Positions 10,983 to 22,502 of a stretch of DNA of 64,000 nt are shown in pieces. The stretch spans positions 744,001 to 808,000 of the forward strand of contig ML978128.1 in NCBI GenBank assembly GCA_010015805.1, in the 5' to 3' direction. A program made the position numbers and the translations under genes. The notes below the pieces were generated by a model. That model saw nothing but the letters and a program-made list of their open reading frames with translations. It was not told the DNA's origin and searched no databases. The stretch comes from Rhizodiscina lignyota. Its lineage: Eukaryota; Ascomycota; Dothideomycetes; Aulographales; Rhizodiscinaceae. Each line of letters starts with the position of its first letter. Position 1 is the first letter of the stretch.

Positions 10983-11557
10983 TGGAGATATACCTCGGCG
11001 GTGAGAAGGCCTGCGATGAAACTCGAAGGTGCTCCTTTCAGCGGTTTCAATGATACTGTAGCACAGCACAGTGACTTCGGATATCCATTGAGGGATGTTC
11101 TCAAGGATTGCAACCCTTGTCCTCGTGTTGGTCCTCAGTGAGCACAAGAGCGTTTCAATGGCGTCACCGGTGAAGCGTTCATGCGCATAAAGCACGCACA
11201 ATCTGGCCGCCTTGCTGCAAGACCTGAGATCTTCAAACAACTCCGGAGCCTCTCACACGACCGAAACACCTTTGTTTTGCGCACATCGTGCAAGGGACGA
11301 CGATAGTTTAAGCTTAACAGTGTGTTGCCGCTGCCCCGCCAAACGCCTTCACCCCCACCTTGTTTTGACATCAACCTTTTTCACCAGAGCCTGACAAAGC
11401 TGTTGACCTACCTAAACAAGATTTATTACCCTTATCACACCCGACTCGTATAATCCTCCGACAGCCCTCAGACTCTTACCCCTTCTCCATACAGCCTACA
11501 AAAGCAAAGAGGGATCCCGTCGCTCCTTAAAAGGCTCGCACAGCTCAGCGCGCAACG
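10983..11557. other. Divergent promoter region, VOC gene / profilin
   Basis: No supported gene. An ORF on the minus strand (to 11240) is the open upstream extension of the VOC gene. The last ~150 bp before profilin is rich in C/T and A, as in promoters and leaders of strongly expressed fungal genes. Confidence 0.55.
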
Positions 11558-12245
11558 ATGTCTTGGGACGGTGAGTCTTCCAATGTCCATACCACCCGCT
11601 GCCTGATATAGCTTCCAAATCTTGCGTTACAACGTGACTGACGATGGCGCACAGCATATGTCAATACTAGGTACTTCCTCTTCGTCCTCCTTACGCGCTC
11701 CCCTCTTTGATCCCTTCAAAAATCGAGTGCGCTGCTGCCGGGATCAGCTCGCTAACTCGAAACAACAGCCTCGTCGGCACCGGTAACTTCGACAAAGCCG
11801 CAATCTTCAGCGCCGATGGAACAAGCGTATGGGCAGCGACTCCAGGCTGGAATGTACGTGATCCATACAATACTCCCATCATCCTCAAAGCCACCTCCGC
11901 AAGCCCATCCTCTCCGCGGCCTCGTCTCTCGCCACATGCACGACCACTGACTCATGCCTAATGTAGATCTCTGTGGATGAGATGAAGAAGGTGGTCGGCT
12001 GCCTAGCAAAAGAAACAGACCGGAACGACGCATACGGCAGCGGGCTGCACCTTGCGGGCGAGCGCTTCGTGCTCACGGGCGCGGACGAGAAGGAGCTGAA
12101 GCTGAAACATGGCAAGGAGGGCGCGTTCATCGTCAAGTCCACACAGGCCATTCTCATCGGCCATTACCCCGAGACGGTGCAGCCGGGCAGCGCGAACACG
12201 GTCATCGGACAGTTGGGAGACTACCTTGTCAGCGTGGGATACTAG
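11558..12245 (+). CDS. PFY1: Profilin
   Basis: Small actin-monomer and poly-proline binding protein of the cytoskeleton. The spliced product starts MSWDAYVNTSLVGTGNFDKA, with the diagnostic SW near the N-terminus, and ends QLGDYLVSVGY, matching profilin at 130 aa. Exons are 11558-11570 (13 nt), 11655-11670 (16 nt), 11769-11853 and 11967-12245; the sum is 131 codons with the stop. Two tiny 5' exons are typical of fungal profilin genes. A divergent neighbour lies upstream and the CDK gene converges downstream. Confidence 0.96.
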
Positions 12246-12803
12246 AGCTCGAGGAAAGGCGGTGGCCAGGTGGTGCATATGCGGAGCGATCCTGCAAGAG
12301 GTGGAGGAGAAGAGAAGTGCATATAGCGGCGGACGGCTTTCAAATTGTGTAGATGTGCGGGGCGGTCTATTCGATGCGTCCCTCCGGCGGAAAAAGTTTA
12401 CTTCAGCTGGGAGGTAGACGCGGTAGAGTAGGGTATTCATGGATTTGGTCACGAAATGCATTGCGGGAGAAATACGTGCTTACAACAACAGGCAGCAGTC
12501 CTCACGGTCTATTCTTTTACCCTCTGAATATTCAACTGTCTGTTTCTTCCGTGAATTGCGAGCGTGTGCCGTGTGAACGCCAATACGAAGCCCCGGAATC
12601 GCCACCGTAAACATGATTGGACTGTCAATCTTCCGACGACTTGATTCGATCCGGGAGCACTTTCATGCGAATGAGCTGTTGCGCAAATAAAGTCCAAATT
12701 CAAATTGGGACCTGTTCAAACCAATTCGGATAATCGGTTTCTCTAATTTTATGATAATGCTATCCTCCAAAGGACATGCCTATCATCTAGACGATACCTA
12801 TGT
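12246..12803. other. Convergent 3' spacer, profilin / CDK
   Basis: Both flanking genes end here. The ORFs within are short and overlap on opposite strands. AT-rich stretches near 12690-12770 probably hold the two polyadenylation regions. Confidence 0.55.
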
Positions 12804-14201
12804 CTATCCCATTCGCAACTGGAAGCCTGCGCCGCCCTCTTCCCTCTCCGCGCCGAAGAGACCGCTGAGATCAACAGCACCAAACTCAACCTTTCCACCT
12901 TCGCCTCTCTTTGGCGCGCTGGGCGTGTCTCGCCGCCTCTGCTTCTCTTGACCAGCCTTGCTGGGAAACGTAGGGAACATCTCCTTCGCTTTGGGTTTCG
13001 GGTCTTCCTTAAAGTAAGGATGGTCCAGAACTTCTGCTGCCGAAGGTCGCCCATCAGGATTTAAAGAAAGGAGGGACAATAAGAGGTCGACACCGGCGTT
13101 GGTAAGGAGCGCAAATGTACGCCTTATGTTTGGCTTCGTGGCGTGTGGTGGAGGGTTCGGAGGGAGACGTAGTGATCGGGCATTGGGAAGTCGTCGGAAG
13201 CCTGGCCATGTCGTGTCCGTGGGTATTCCCATAAGCGTGAGTATCTTGGATATTTGATCCACCTCATTCTTACCCTGAAGTATCGGCTCCTTCTGTAGTA
13301 GCTCTCCAAAGATGCACCCCACGCTCCAAAGATCGATCTCAAAGCCGTACGTCTTCGCACCTAGTAATAGCTCCGGCGCGCGATACCAGAGCGTAACCAC
13401 AAGCTGTGTGAGATTCGGCGGAGGTGGATCACCGGTGTATCTCGCCATGCCAAAGTCGGCCAGCTTGATCTCGCCCTGATTATTCATGAGAATGTTGCTT
13501 GTCTTAAGATCCCGATGCAGAATCCAATGGCTGTGAAGAAACGCGACAGCAGATGTGAGTTGAGCCATGAGCGTCTTGGTTTCGGACGGCAAGAAGGGTT
13601 CTGACATCGAGTCCTGAAGCGTCTTAAGATCGTGTTCCACAAACTCCATAACAATGAAGACGTCGTCTAATGTATCGCCAACCACCACCTCTCTCAGATC
13701 AACAATATGTGTGTGACTGCTCTCCTTAAGCGTCTGAATCTCCCTCAGCGCAGTGACAGGAAACCCATCATTGAGGTTATCCATCTTCAATTTCTTCAGC
13801 GCGACAACCTCCGCTGTCGCAGTCTCTCTCGCCCTTGACACCCAGCCATATGACCCTTCCTCAATGTGATTCAGCCGCTCAAAGTTATCGACGTGTCGAC
13901 AAGGTCCCCACGCCGGCGCCGCAAAGCGTAGCAGTTTCCTCGGCTGCTCTGCCTTCTCTTTCGTTCTGCTGTCCTCGCCATCGTGAGATAATCTACGTCG
14001 TTTGGTAGGCCGGTCTGAATCTTCGCGGTTTTGTTCGTCCTTTCGAGCCGCAGCCTCTTCCTCTGCCTTCTTGCGCCGTACCTCTTCCTCTTCTGCTTGG
14101 CGCTGCTTCTCGAGTTTTGCACGTTTCTTTTCCTCCTTTTCGCGCTTCCGCTGCACTTCTTCTTCTGCGTTGTCGGCCCAGCGCGACTTTGCGCTCGACA
14201 T
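12804..14201 (-). CDS. CDK11/PITSLRE-type cyclin-dependent kinase
   Basis: Nuclear Ser/Thr kinase, single exon, 465 aa from the ATG at 14201. About 85 N-terminal residues are Glu/Lys/Arg-rich and likely coiled coil. The kinase domain has the glycine loop EEGSYGWV, VALKKLKM with catalytic Lys near residue 136, the helix PVTALRE (the PITSLRE/PSTAIRE site for cyclin L), HRDLKTSN at about 229-236, DFG at about 249-251 and APE at about 275-277. CDK11 relatives act in transcription and splicing. The C-terminus has a basic tail with GGKVEFGAVDLSGLFG, a motif I associate with fungal members. It is divergent from the NDUFAF7-like gene, 162 bp away, so the two probably share a promoter region. Confidence 0.94.
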   Translation of the reverse strand: MSSAKSRWADNAEEEVQRKREKEEKKRAKLEKQRQAEEEEVRRKKAEEEAAARKDEQNREDSDRPTKRRRLSHDGEDSRTKEKAEQPRKLLRFAAPAWGPCRHVDNFERLNHIEEGSYGWVSRARETATAEVVALKKLKMDNLNDGFPVTALREIQTLKESSHTHIVDLREVVVGDTLDDVFIVMEFVEHDLKTLQDSMSEPFLPSETKTLMAQLTSAVAFLHSHWILHRDLKTSNILMNNQGEIKLADFGMARYTGDPPPPNLTQLVVTLWYRAPELLLGAKTYGFEIDLWSVGCIFGELLQKEPILQGKNEVDQISKILTLMGIPTDTTWPGFRRLPNARSLRLPPNPPPHATKPNIRRTFALLTNAGVDLLLSLLSLNPDGRPSAAEVLDHPYFKEDPKPKAKEMFPTFPSKAGQEKQRRRDTPSAPKRGEGGKVEFGAVDLSGLFGAEREEGGAGFQLRMG

Positions 14202-14363
14202 GGTGGTGTTGCGCAATCAAGGTTGGAGAGTGAGGTTAGAGGGGGTGGTGAGCTCGGGGGAGAGGAAAAAGCTCCGCAACGGAAGATGTCATCGAACGAT
14301 TGATGGCTCGAGCTTCAACTTCAACAAGCTTGTGATAATGCGCTTTTACTTCGAAACTGTATT

Positions 14364-16073
14364 ATGATGCTTGCTCTTTCTCGGGCTTGTCTAAGAAGCT
14401 CGAGATGTTATGTGCGCACCACACAATGTCTTCGACTTAGTGGCAGGCTTGCTCTTGAACAGCCAAGAGTACGATGTCAATCCACGATCAGCAAAAGGCA
14501 ATGGTCCACACCATTAGCCGAAGAGATATCTAAAGCTATAGCTGTAGGGCATCAATCATTCTCACTTTGGCTTCTCGCTAACCAACTGAATAGGTTACCG
14601 GCCCAATATCCGTTGCTGCATACATGCGACAATGCCTCACCTCCATGACCGGTGGCTACTATACATCTCTACAAACCGACGGCCGAGATCAATTCGGACA
14701 GAAGGGCGACTTCGTAACCTCGCCAGAGATATCTCAGGTATTTGGGGAGCTTATAGGAATATGGATTGTTGCAGAATGGATGGCACAGGGAAAGAAGAAG
14801 AACGGAGTATACTTGATGGAACTCGGTCCTGGGAGAGGAACACTGATGGATGATATGCTGAGGGTAAGGGATAGACCCTTTTCAGTATAACATCGAGGCG
14901 TAGGGGCTGATATACTTACTCACACAGACGATCCAGAACTTCAAGCCTATGGCATCGAGTATCGATGCTGTATACATGGTCGAAGCAAGCCCGCAGCTAA
15001 GGGCGAAGCAGCATGCTCTACTCTGCAATAATGCACCATTAGAGCAGACGGATATTGGATTCAAGAGCACATGTAAATATTTGCCAAATGTTCCAATCAT
15101 TTGGGTAGAGGATTTAAAGCTCTTACCACCCGGTAAACTCGACACGGCTATTTCTCAGAAACGATTATACTGACTTCTATCAGATGCAACCAAGGAGCGC
15201 TCCCCATTCGTAATCGCTCACGAATTCTTCGACGCTCTTCCAATTCACGTCTTCCAGCCCGTTCAAGTCTCACCGTCCGAAGAGCCAAGGATTAAGAAGA
15301 CTTCGAGCGATCCCGCTCCATCTTCGCAGACCCAAAGCCCAAACCACGAATGGCGCGAACTCGTCATAAGTCCCACTTCGCCTCCATCATCCACCACACC
15401 AGTGTCGTCCTCATCTCCCTACCCAGACTTCGAGCTCTCCCTGTCCAAAACCCGCACGCCGCACAGCATCATGCTACCCCAGCTCTCCGCGCGCTACCAA
15501 GCTCTCGCATCCACCCAGCACGCAGTCATCGAAATATCTCCCGAGTCTCACAGCATAATCCACGACATCGCAGCCCGAATCGGCGGCGCCTCAACTCTGC
15601 CTTCATCAGCACCTGCTCCTCGACCAACTACTCCGTCTGGAGCGGCCCTAATCCTCGACTACGGGCCCTCCTCCACCATCCCAACAAACTCCCTCCGTGG
15701 AATCCAACGCCATAAGCGCGTCTCACCTTTCATTTCGCCTGGTCAAGTTGACCTCTCCGCCGACGTGGATTTCCGGGGTCTGGCCGAGGCAGCCATCAAC
15801 GCGAGTCCCGGAGTGGAAGTCCATGGACCGGTGGAGCAGGGGCTGTGGCTGAAAGCCATGGGAATTGAAGCACGCGCGGAGATGCTTACCCGTAATGCGA
15901 AGGATGAAGAGGAGAAGAAGAAGATTGAGGGAGCCTGGAGGAGATTGGTGGACCGTGGACCGCAAGGGATGGGGAGGCTGTATAAGATTATGGCGATTTT
16001 GCCGCATTTAGGGGAGGTGGAGAACGGGAAGATTAGGAGGCCGGTTGGATTTGGTGGCGATGTTCAGATATAG
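14364..16073 (+). CDS. Mitochondrial NDUFAF7/MidA-like methyltransferase
   Basis: SAM-dependent protein arginine methyltransferase family (DUF185), which in known members helps assemble respiratory complex I. An N-terminal basic presequence ([18 protein letters not shown]) suggests mitochondrial import. Landmarks are [37 protein letters not shown], the SAM-binding [16 protein letters not shown] and [10 protein letters not shown]. Exons: 14364-14543, 14594-14863, 14928-15132 and 15184-16073; 514 aa with whole-codon sum. A low-complexity Ser/Pro/Thr insert follows HVFQPV, as in many fungal orthologues. The predicted first intron is 50 nt. Confidence 0.94.
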
Positions 16074-16569
16074 ATGTCAGTCTTATGTATGAGTACGCTT
16101 GTGGGCGACATAATAGTTAGCCGCCGGGCAAGTTGCAACGCGTAAGAGCGAGCAGGTGTTGCGCTTCGAGGTAAGTGAGACCATCTCTGAAAGTCTGGTT
16201 CTGCGTTCTTCGGAGTGCTTATAATAACATACCGTTGAAGAGCTTCTACCTTTGTTGATCGTGGAAGCTAGATACATCATAACTGTTCAGTTCTGCGGGA
16301 AACCTTTTTTGTCACCCCCGAGATGGAGGGACGGGGAGAATTGACTCGAGGTGGATCCCTTTCCATTCCATTTATTATCTAAAAGACATCAAGGAGAAGC
16401 CAACGCACCGCTCCGACCCGCTTGTAGACAATTTCCATGCAAGAAACGGCCCTAGATGGAAGCGCATATACACATTCGAAGTTTGAAGGGGGAGAAAAAG
16501 AGGAAATAGAGTACGAGTACAACCGACCACAGGTATCCGCTTCTTTTTGATGACCAAGTCCTAAGCGTC
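16074..16569. other. Convergent spacer with dispersed repeat copy 3
   Basis: No gene is supported. The repeat copy occupies most of the first half; the rest is likely 3' untranslated sequence of the two convergent mitochondrial genes. Confidence 0.6.
16110..16325 (+). repeat. Dispersed repeat, copy 3
   Basis: Begins near GCCGGGCAAGTTGCAACGC and keeps the same word order as the copies at 3430 and 3570: AAGAG, GAGGTAAGTGAGACCATCTC, TGAAAGTCTGG, TTCGGAGTG, AATAACATACC, GAAGCTA, CTGTTCAG, then TGTCACCCCCGAGATGG. It is about 12.5 kb from the other two and in the same orientation. Confidence 0.65.
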
Positions 16570-17828
16570 TTACACACGCATCAACTTCGCCGCATATCCT
16601 GTAATCGTATCCACCTGTGGGAAGCTCATCTCCTCCAGTTTCTGGGCATAGGGGGTGGGCACCTCCGCACCAGTGACCCTGATTGGGGGCGCCTCAAGAT
16701 AGTCAAAGGCATATTCGCATGTCAAAGCCAGAAGTTCTGCACCAACACCGAAGGCCGGGAAGCCGCTCTCAACAGCCATCATGTGACCGGTCTTCTTGAC
16801 GGACTTGACGATCGCCTCAACGTCAAGGGGCTTGATCGAACGCAGGTTGATGACTTCGGCCTCAATGCCATACTGCTTCTTCAGCTGTTCAGCTGCGGAG
16901 AGGGACAGGCCGACGCAGCGAGAAATGGTGACGATGGTGAGGTCCTTGCCGGGGCGCTCGATCTTGGCTTTGCCGAACTGGCTTCAATTAGCATCGGCCC
17001 AGTTACTCCAAAGCAGTGAAAGAAGTAGACTCACAGGAATGACAAAGTCATCCTTCTGCGCCTCCTCGCTCATTGGGAAGCTCTGTCCGTACAACAGCTC
17101 ATTCTCCAGCACAACAACCGGGTTGGGGTCCCTGATAGCCGCCTTCAGCAGACCCTTAGCATCCTCCGAGCTCCACGGGCTGACCACCTTTAAGCCCGGT
17201 ATGCTACCGTACCATGCGCTGTAGTCCTGCGAGTGCTGTGCCGCAACACCCGATGCAAAGCCGTTCGGTCCTCTGAAGGTGATGTTGCAGGGCTGGATGC
17301 CACCGGACATGTAGTGCGTCTTTGCGGCCGAGTTGACGATCTGATCGATAGCCTGCATGGCAAAGTTGAATGTCATAAACTCGCAGATGGGGTGGAGACC
17401 AGCGAGGGCAGCTCCGACTGTCAGTCCGGCGAAGCCAGATTCCGTGATGGGAGAGTCGATGACACGCTTTTCACCAAAGCGGTCGAGGAGGCCTTTCGTG
17501 ACTTTGTAGCTGTGAAGATTTGTGAGGAATCATCCTTTAATTAGATGCAAAATAATCATGGTACATACGCGCCGTTGTACTGTGCGACTTCTTCTCCGAG
17601 AACGAAGACTTTTGGGTTGAGTTCCATCTCCTCCGCCATCGCCTCGTTCAGGGCGTCACGGACCGTCAATTCTTTTGTATTCGACGGCGTGGCATAGTTT
17701 CTGCATGCTGTGAATGCGGGCTGGAATTGTCTCCTTGCGAATCGCAATTGCGGTGACTGCTGGTGGAAGGTAGCTGGACGGGATGCGGAGAGGCGGGAGG
17801 CCTGCCGGCCTAATCTGGCGGCAGCCAT
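16570..17828 (-). CDS. PDB1: Pyruvate dehydrogenase E1 component subunit beta, mitochondrial
   Basis: Beta subunit of the thiamine-diphosphate-dependent E1 enzyme that oxidatively decarboxylates pyruvate in the mitochondrial PDH complex. The product is 380 aa with an N-terminal targeting region ([20 protein letters not shown]) followed by [38 protein letters not shown], the [10 protein letters not shown] and FRGPNG segments, and the C-terminal transketolase domain ending GYAAKLMRV. Exons: 17569-17828, 17035-17509 and 16570-16977; introns 59 and 57 nt. The ATG at 17828 is chosen over an upstream in-frame one because it starts the typical presequence. Confidence 0.97.
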
Positions 17829-18279
17829 TTTGAAACAATGCAATTGCGGTGGAGGAAGGATCGAGGAGATGAGATGAAGCTCGGAAGGAGAGAATAGAGT
17901 GTGAAAGGCGATGGGCGAGGACTTGATGCGTTGATGGAGTTTTTTGGGCGGAGTCCGGTAGCGTTGAGCTCCCCGTTGACAAGCTCCGATGGCCCGTGCG
18001 CTACAGCTCCCTAAAAATTAGCGTGCCCAAGAACCTATGTACATTCGAAGCAAATCCTTTGCACATAGTTTCCAGGAAACTGATTTGTATTGTATTCAAT
18101 AGTGCCTCAACTGAATTATGTTTAGGTATCAGAAGGACTATCGAACCGATACAATTGGCTACTCACTACGGAGTAATCCATAGCTTTCTTGTACTCAACT
18201 GTGGGTGCCTTGTGGATGCTTTGCCCCAATTCTAAACTAGTTCAAGGAGACCTCAGATGCCATAACATTTAGAGGATAG
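17829..18279. other. Spacer upstream of PDB1
   Basis: Nothing recognisable beyond short ORFs; the first 200 bp probably contain the PDB1 promoter, and the remainder the 3' end region of the HET-domain gene. Confidence 0.5.
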
Positions 18280-20205
18280 TTATAGAAGACTCAAGCGTCG
18301 TGATAGAATCGACCCTTGCGCAGAGTAACAAACGCCCTGGCCATCCATCAGCCCCTCGACATAACACTCTCCAACAAAGGTGTTGTCGAGCGAGGGATGC
18401 AAGCTTTCTGAATCGGAAAGTCTGCAGCGGACAATATACAGCATCTGGCCACCAAGAAATCCGAATACTTTGTCCCCTACTTGCATCGATGCCGGTCCAA
18501 TTCCCATGAAGCCAGTTTTAGTTCGGAAGAATCGACGATACACAATATTGCACGCCAGTGACACACGCATATGGTGAGCACTTTGAATTTCATCGGCCGT
18601 AAAGTTTTCCACAGAGTCTCTCTTCAATAGCTCATTCTGAAAGTACGCCCCGCGGACAAGACCGAAATTCGGAGTGCGCAGCACATCTCCAACAAGTGTG
18701 TGCAGGTATGCTTCGTGGTTTGTGCCCCCGGACCGGTATGGAGAATTAGGATCTTTAGGTTTCCACGCTTTCAGAGCTGCATCGACGTCGTTTTCGGATG
18801 GGCACAGACTTTCAATCTCGGAAACCGTGTCGACCTCAAAAGCGTCGACAGTCAAAGTGCTACCTTCGAGAGAGATATTGCTTGTGGAATCCAAACTTGC
18901 ACTGTACAGCCTGTCGTCGATCTTATATTCCTGTTTACTCTTCTTGAAAATGTCAAAATCCGAGAATCCATTCCAGTTTGGCACAAATGATGGCCAAGTC
19001 GCAACCGCCGTGGATTCGGAAGACCCCGATACGTAGGCGAGAAAGTTCAGTCGATGCAAAGGAGGGTACACGGCAATACAATATCGGACCACGTCCGTAT
19101 AGACCTGGCTGAGAGGGTTGCTGTAATCCGGCACAATAATGTCCTCGTTCTTATCAACCAGGCCAAGAATCGCATATACCTTGTCTCGAGGGTCGGTGCA
19201 AGAGAATGTTCGTAGAAATTGGAGTGCGTCTAGAAGCCGCAGCTCCCGGTGTGCGCGGAGATCAGCCATCATGAGCATGCAGTATGCTCGTCTCGTTTTA
19301 ACTGATTTGAAGAAATATGCAGGCATTTGAGATACTAGCCTGGCCAGCATCAAACTCCCAATGAGGTCCGGGAACGGAATCCAAGCTCTACCACACATGC
19401 AGTATGTAGGTGCTGGACCTGTTGCTTCTTGGACTACCCATGCTCTTTCCCACCAGAGACTCTGGCTCAACTTGTTGATCGCATTCCACTCACGGTCTGA
19501 AGAGATTATTGAGATTACTTTGGCCAACGCCTCCTGGTCTCCAGACACTTGATTCAGAATGAATCGGAAAGGTCCCCGCGAAGGCCTCTCAATGCCTCCA
19601 ACATAGCTTTTCCATGCACTTAGAATGTCAATTGCGATCGTGTGATCCTGGAAAGTGTTCCCAAGCCAAACGCAGACTGAAGCGGATTTCTCGTAGATAT
19701 AGCTCATATAACGGACCTGGCTGCTTCGCTCCGCCTGGTCCTGTTGATTGATACTTATTTGGTCCACCCATAGGTACTGGCTTGTCTCGACAACCTTTTC
19801 AATAACGTTATCAAGAGCATCCGCAAGGTTTCGCGAAATCCCGAGAGGATGGGAATCAATTTCTATTATGACATTATCGGTTCGGTCGCCCCAGGCGTAT
19901 GAAAGCGCCGTATAAACAGGAACGGATTCAGGTTCATCGAGACTCGCTTCTATAAGGTTGAATTTTCTACACGGTGATACATCACCTCTGGATTTGTCAT
20001 GCTGAGGGAGGAGGACATGGTACCTTGTTAATACTTTCGCGGTCTCGAAGGTAATTTCAACAAGACGAATGTTCTTTTGTCCTTGTAACGGGCAATACTT
20101 GAAGTTCTTCCGGATAACTCAGAATCTGATTTAGCTCAGGTCGATCTAGAGAAAGTTAATGGTCTACTTGGACTTACCTTCACCGCAACTATCTGTGCCC
20201 GACAT
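18280..20205 (-). CDS. HET-domain protein (heterokaryon incompatibility-type)
   Basis: Fungal accessory protein; HET domains can trigger programmed cell death in non-self recognition, but many are of unknown role. All three hallmark blocks are present: YTALSYAWG at residues 78-86, YLWVDQISINQ at 124-134 and WWERAWVVQE at about 231-240. A long C-terminal half follows, with the PRDKVYAILGL block usual for the family and a final GQGVCYSAQ near the end. Two exons, 20178-20205 and 18280-20117, give 621 aa. The in-frame sequence continues open upstream of the chosen ATG to an acceptor-like TAG near 20340 (EPFHEDEFHILQSST...), so an extra 5' exon is possible. It sits in an accessory stretch with secreted proteins. 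Confidence 0.88.
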
Positions 20206-21231
20206 CTTCTCGGTTCCCTCTGAGCTAGCCACAAATGTCGTGGAAGATTGAAGGATATGGAATTCGTCCTCGTGAAAAGGCTCGGAGCTCCGCAAGCTTA
20301 CGATATATGCGTATAATACGGCTCCAGGTAGATAGCCTAGTTGAAGTTAGCGTGCGTGGTGTGCGGGGCTCGAGGCCTTTCTTTTGGCCCTTACGATAGA
20401 TACATTTAGACCAATCGGTACTTATTGCTTTCTACAAGTTTTGTATAGCAAATTTAAGCAACAACATGCAGTGCGAAGTCCCCTCCGTCCTTGGCGTCGT
20501 AAAGTCTGGTTCTATTTGAAATGCTGAAGCAGAGCCGTTCGCGGATTAGGGCATCCATAGGGATACGTCCGTAGGAATGTAGAGATCAAAAAAGGCATCT
20601 CCATCACAAAAGGCATCGATAATATCGTACCCGGAAATGCTGCTCATGTCATATTCCTTGGGGCGCTTTTTATTACTGATCTAGTTAGGATGTGGAATAC
20701 AAATTAGGATTAGCGCGTTTACTATCCATATCCTTCTTGGAACATCGGTGCAATGTATAAGAAGCTCGAATACAACAGCTAATTTCCGGGCTCACAGCCC
20801 CTTCCAAGCTTCACACGGGTTAGAAAGGCGCGAAAGCCTTCCCTTAGTGCTCACTACTCTACTGTATTTCGAGTCATTGCTGGTGGTTGGTTCGACCTGA
20901 AGAAGCTTTAGTCAAGGATTCAAGCTCTTCAATTCTACGCAAAATCGACCTCATTCCTAATGCCCTGCCACTTTTACGAAGGTCTATCTTTAGAACGTTG
21001 TGTGGAAGGATGGAGTACGATGTTGTTTTCTCTAGACAATAAGGGAAACAGTTACGCTTTGGTTTCTTTTTCCTCTTTCTGAATCTACATAAAGTCTACT
21101 AAGCGGCCATTTCTTGCAATGCAATGGCCATACCCTTCCTCTCCTGACAGAAAGCCATATCTGACTATTTCGTTTTGAAGTTTACTTTTCTATTCACCCC
21201 ACCATCGGATTACTATTCCATCGCCATCGCT
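20206..21231. other. Spacer, HET gene / secreted protein gene
   Basis: No ORF of note. The first 140 bp remain open in the HET gene frame. The last 120 bp contain CATAAAGTC and a pyrimidine-rich leader in front of the secreted protein gene. Confidence 0.5.
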
Positions 21232-22011
21232 ATGAAGCCAGGCGTATCGTTATTCCTGCTTTTCATCCAAATATGTCGTCTCTGCCTGGCACAAAACATT
21301 GCCCAGATGAACTTTTACAACGACAACGATTGTGGTAACTTCATATCCAGCAGGCAGGTTCAAGACTTTGAACTCGGGCAATGCGTCACACTCGATACGG
21401 TTAATCAGGGGAACTCTGCCTTGCTGGCTAACTGCAACGTTCTCGTGGACGGCGTGTCAAACTGCGGGTGCACCTTCTATGCCAACTCGGATTGCTCCGG
21501 CGATGACTCCGACAGCTTCCAAGGAAATAGTGTCCCTCAGCCGGTCCGCTGCGCCGCTCCCGGGTCGGTTGTAGTCAAGTGGAAATCGTTCGAGTGTCAG
21601 ACTTGGGATCATTGCACGGGGCGAAGGGATCCTTTCGATAATGAATTCCAGGTCACCAGCCCTCAGATTCAAAACGACTTTTCGCGGTTCCCGATCCGCT
21701 CAGACGAGGTAGCCGATTGGATGGGCCCGGTTGAAGATGCGTGGAATTCGATCAACACAGGTCAATCAACATCCTTTACTCCCGAAAATGCGAGAACAGG
21801 GAGAGACTTGGGGCTTGCGACACTCTCCATCATCGCTCCCGGTACCAACCTGTCGCCGACTGATGCTATTGTGGAAAATCTTATACTGGCATGCTTGGGC
21901 GAGGCGGTTGCTTCGGGACAGGGTCATACTGTTGGCACTATCCCGATAGAAAACTGTTGTGGGCAGGTTGTGGCTACTTTCACCTTTAGTAGCAGCGATG
22001 ACGATGACTAG
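21232..22011 (+). CDS. Secreted cysteine-containing protein (259 aa)
   Basis: Intronless gene for a predicted secreted protein. The ATG at 21232 opens a signal peptide (MKPGVSLFLLFIQICRLCLA) followed by mature QNIAQMNFYNDNDCGNF. The first ~110 residues hold many cysteines (including NCGCTFYANSDCSG), suggesting a small disulfide-stabilised beta domain; the second half is Cys-poor apart from a final ENCCG, and ends in an Asp run (SSSDDDD). The in-frame TTG upstream at 21175 is not a plausible start. The NDxDC-GNF/GQCVTLD pattern recurs in fungal secreted proteins of unknown role. I do not recognise an enzyme. Confidence 0.8.
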   Translation: MKPGVSLFLLFIQICRLCLAQNIAQMNFYNDNDCGNFISSRQVQDFELGQCVTLDTVNQGNSALLANCNVLVDGVSNCGCTFYANSDCSGDDSDSFQGNSVPQPVRCAAPGSVVVKWKSFECQTWDHCTGRRDPFDNEFQVTSPQIQNDFSRFPIRSDEVADWMGPVEDAWNSINTGQSTSFTPENARTGRDLGLATLSIIAPGTNLSPTDAIVENLILACLGEAVASGQGHTVGTIPIENCCGQVVATFTFSSSDDDD

Positions 22012-22502
22012 TTAATAGTTGAGGACGATTTTCATTGATGCACGCGAAACGAGTCTGATAAAACTGCGGAGAATCCAAGATCATTTGGGAGTGCTTTAGA
22101 CTTGTAGAACTGAAACTCGAAGAAAATCTATGAGAAAATGTTTCAATCTTATAAGTTGTCGTGAGAATATGCTCTTCTGCTTGAATCAGCTCCAAGGTAG
22201 GACTGTGGGGCATTGTGGAGTTAGAGGATGCGCTCTCGTTCAATAATACAGCTTCTCTTAGCGGTGATTCTAAGCCCTTGCTAGAGTACGCATAAGAGTG
22301 CAGTTTCAGGGTGCAAGCATAATGCTTGAAGCTAATAAACTGACCTCGCACCGTTTTCCGCAGTCGTTGGCATACGAAATTGAACCGCTTTTTCTAATAT
22401 ACTCCCCTCGAAAGTTTCAATCATGTCTTTGATCATTGCTACGCGCAGATACTAAACGTCTCGGAAAGTCAAAGACAACGCAATAAACAGGTGAAAACTA
22501 AT
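22012..22502. other. Convergent 3' spacer
   Basis: No supported gene; an antisense ORF at 21986-22351 has no recognisable features. Confidence 0.5.
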
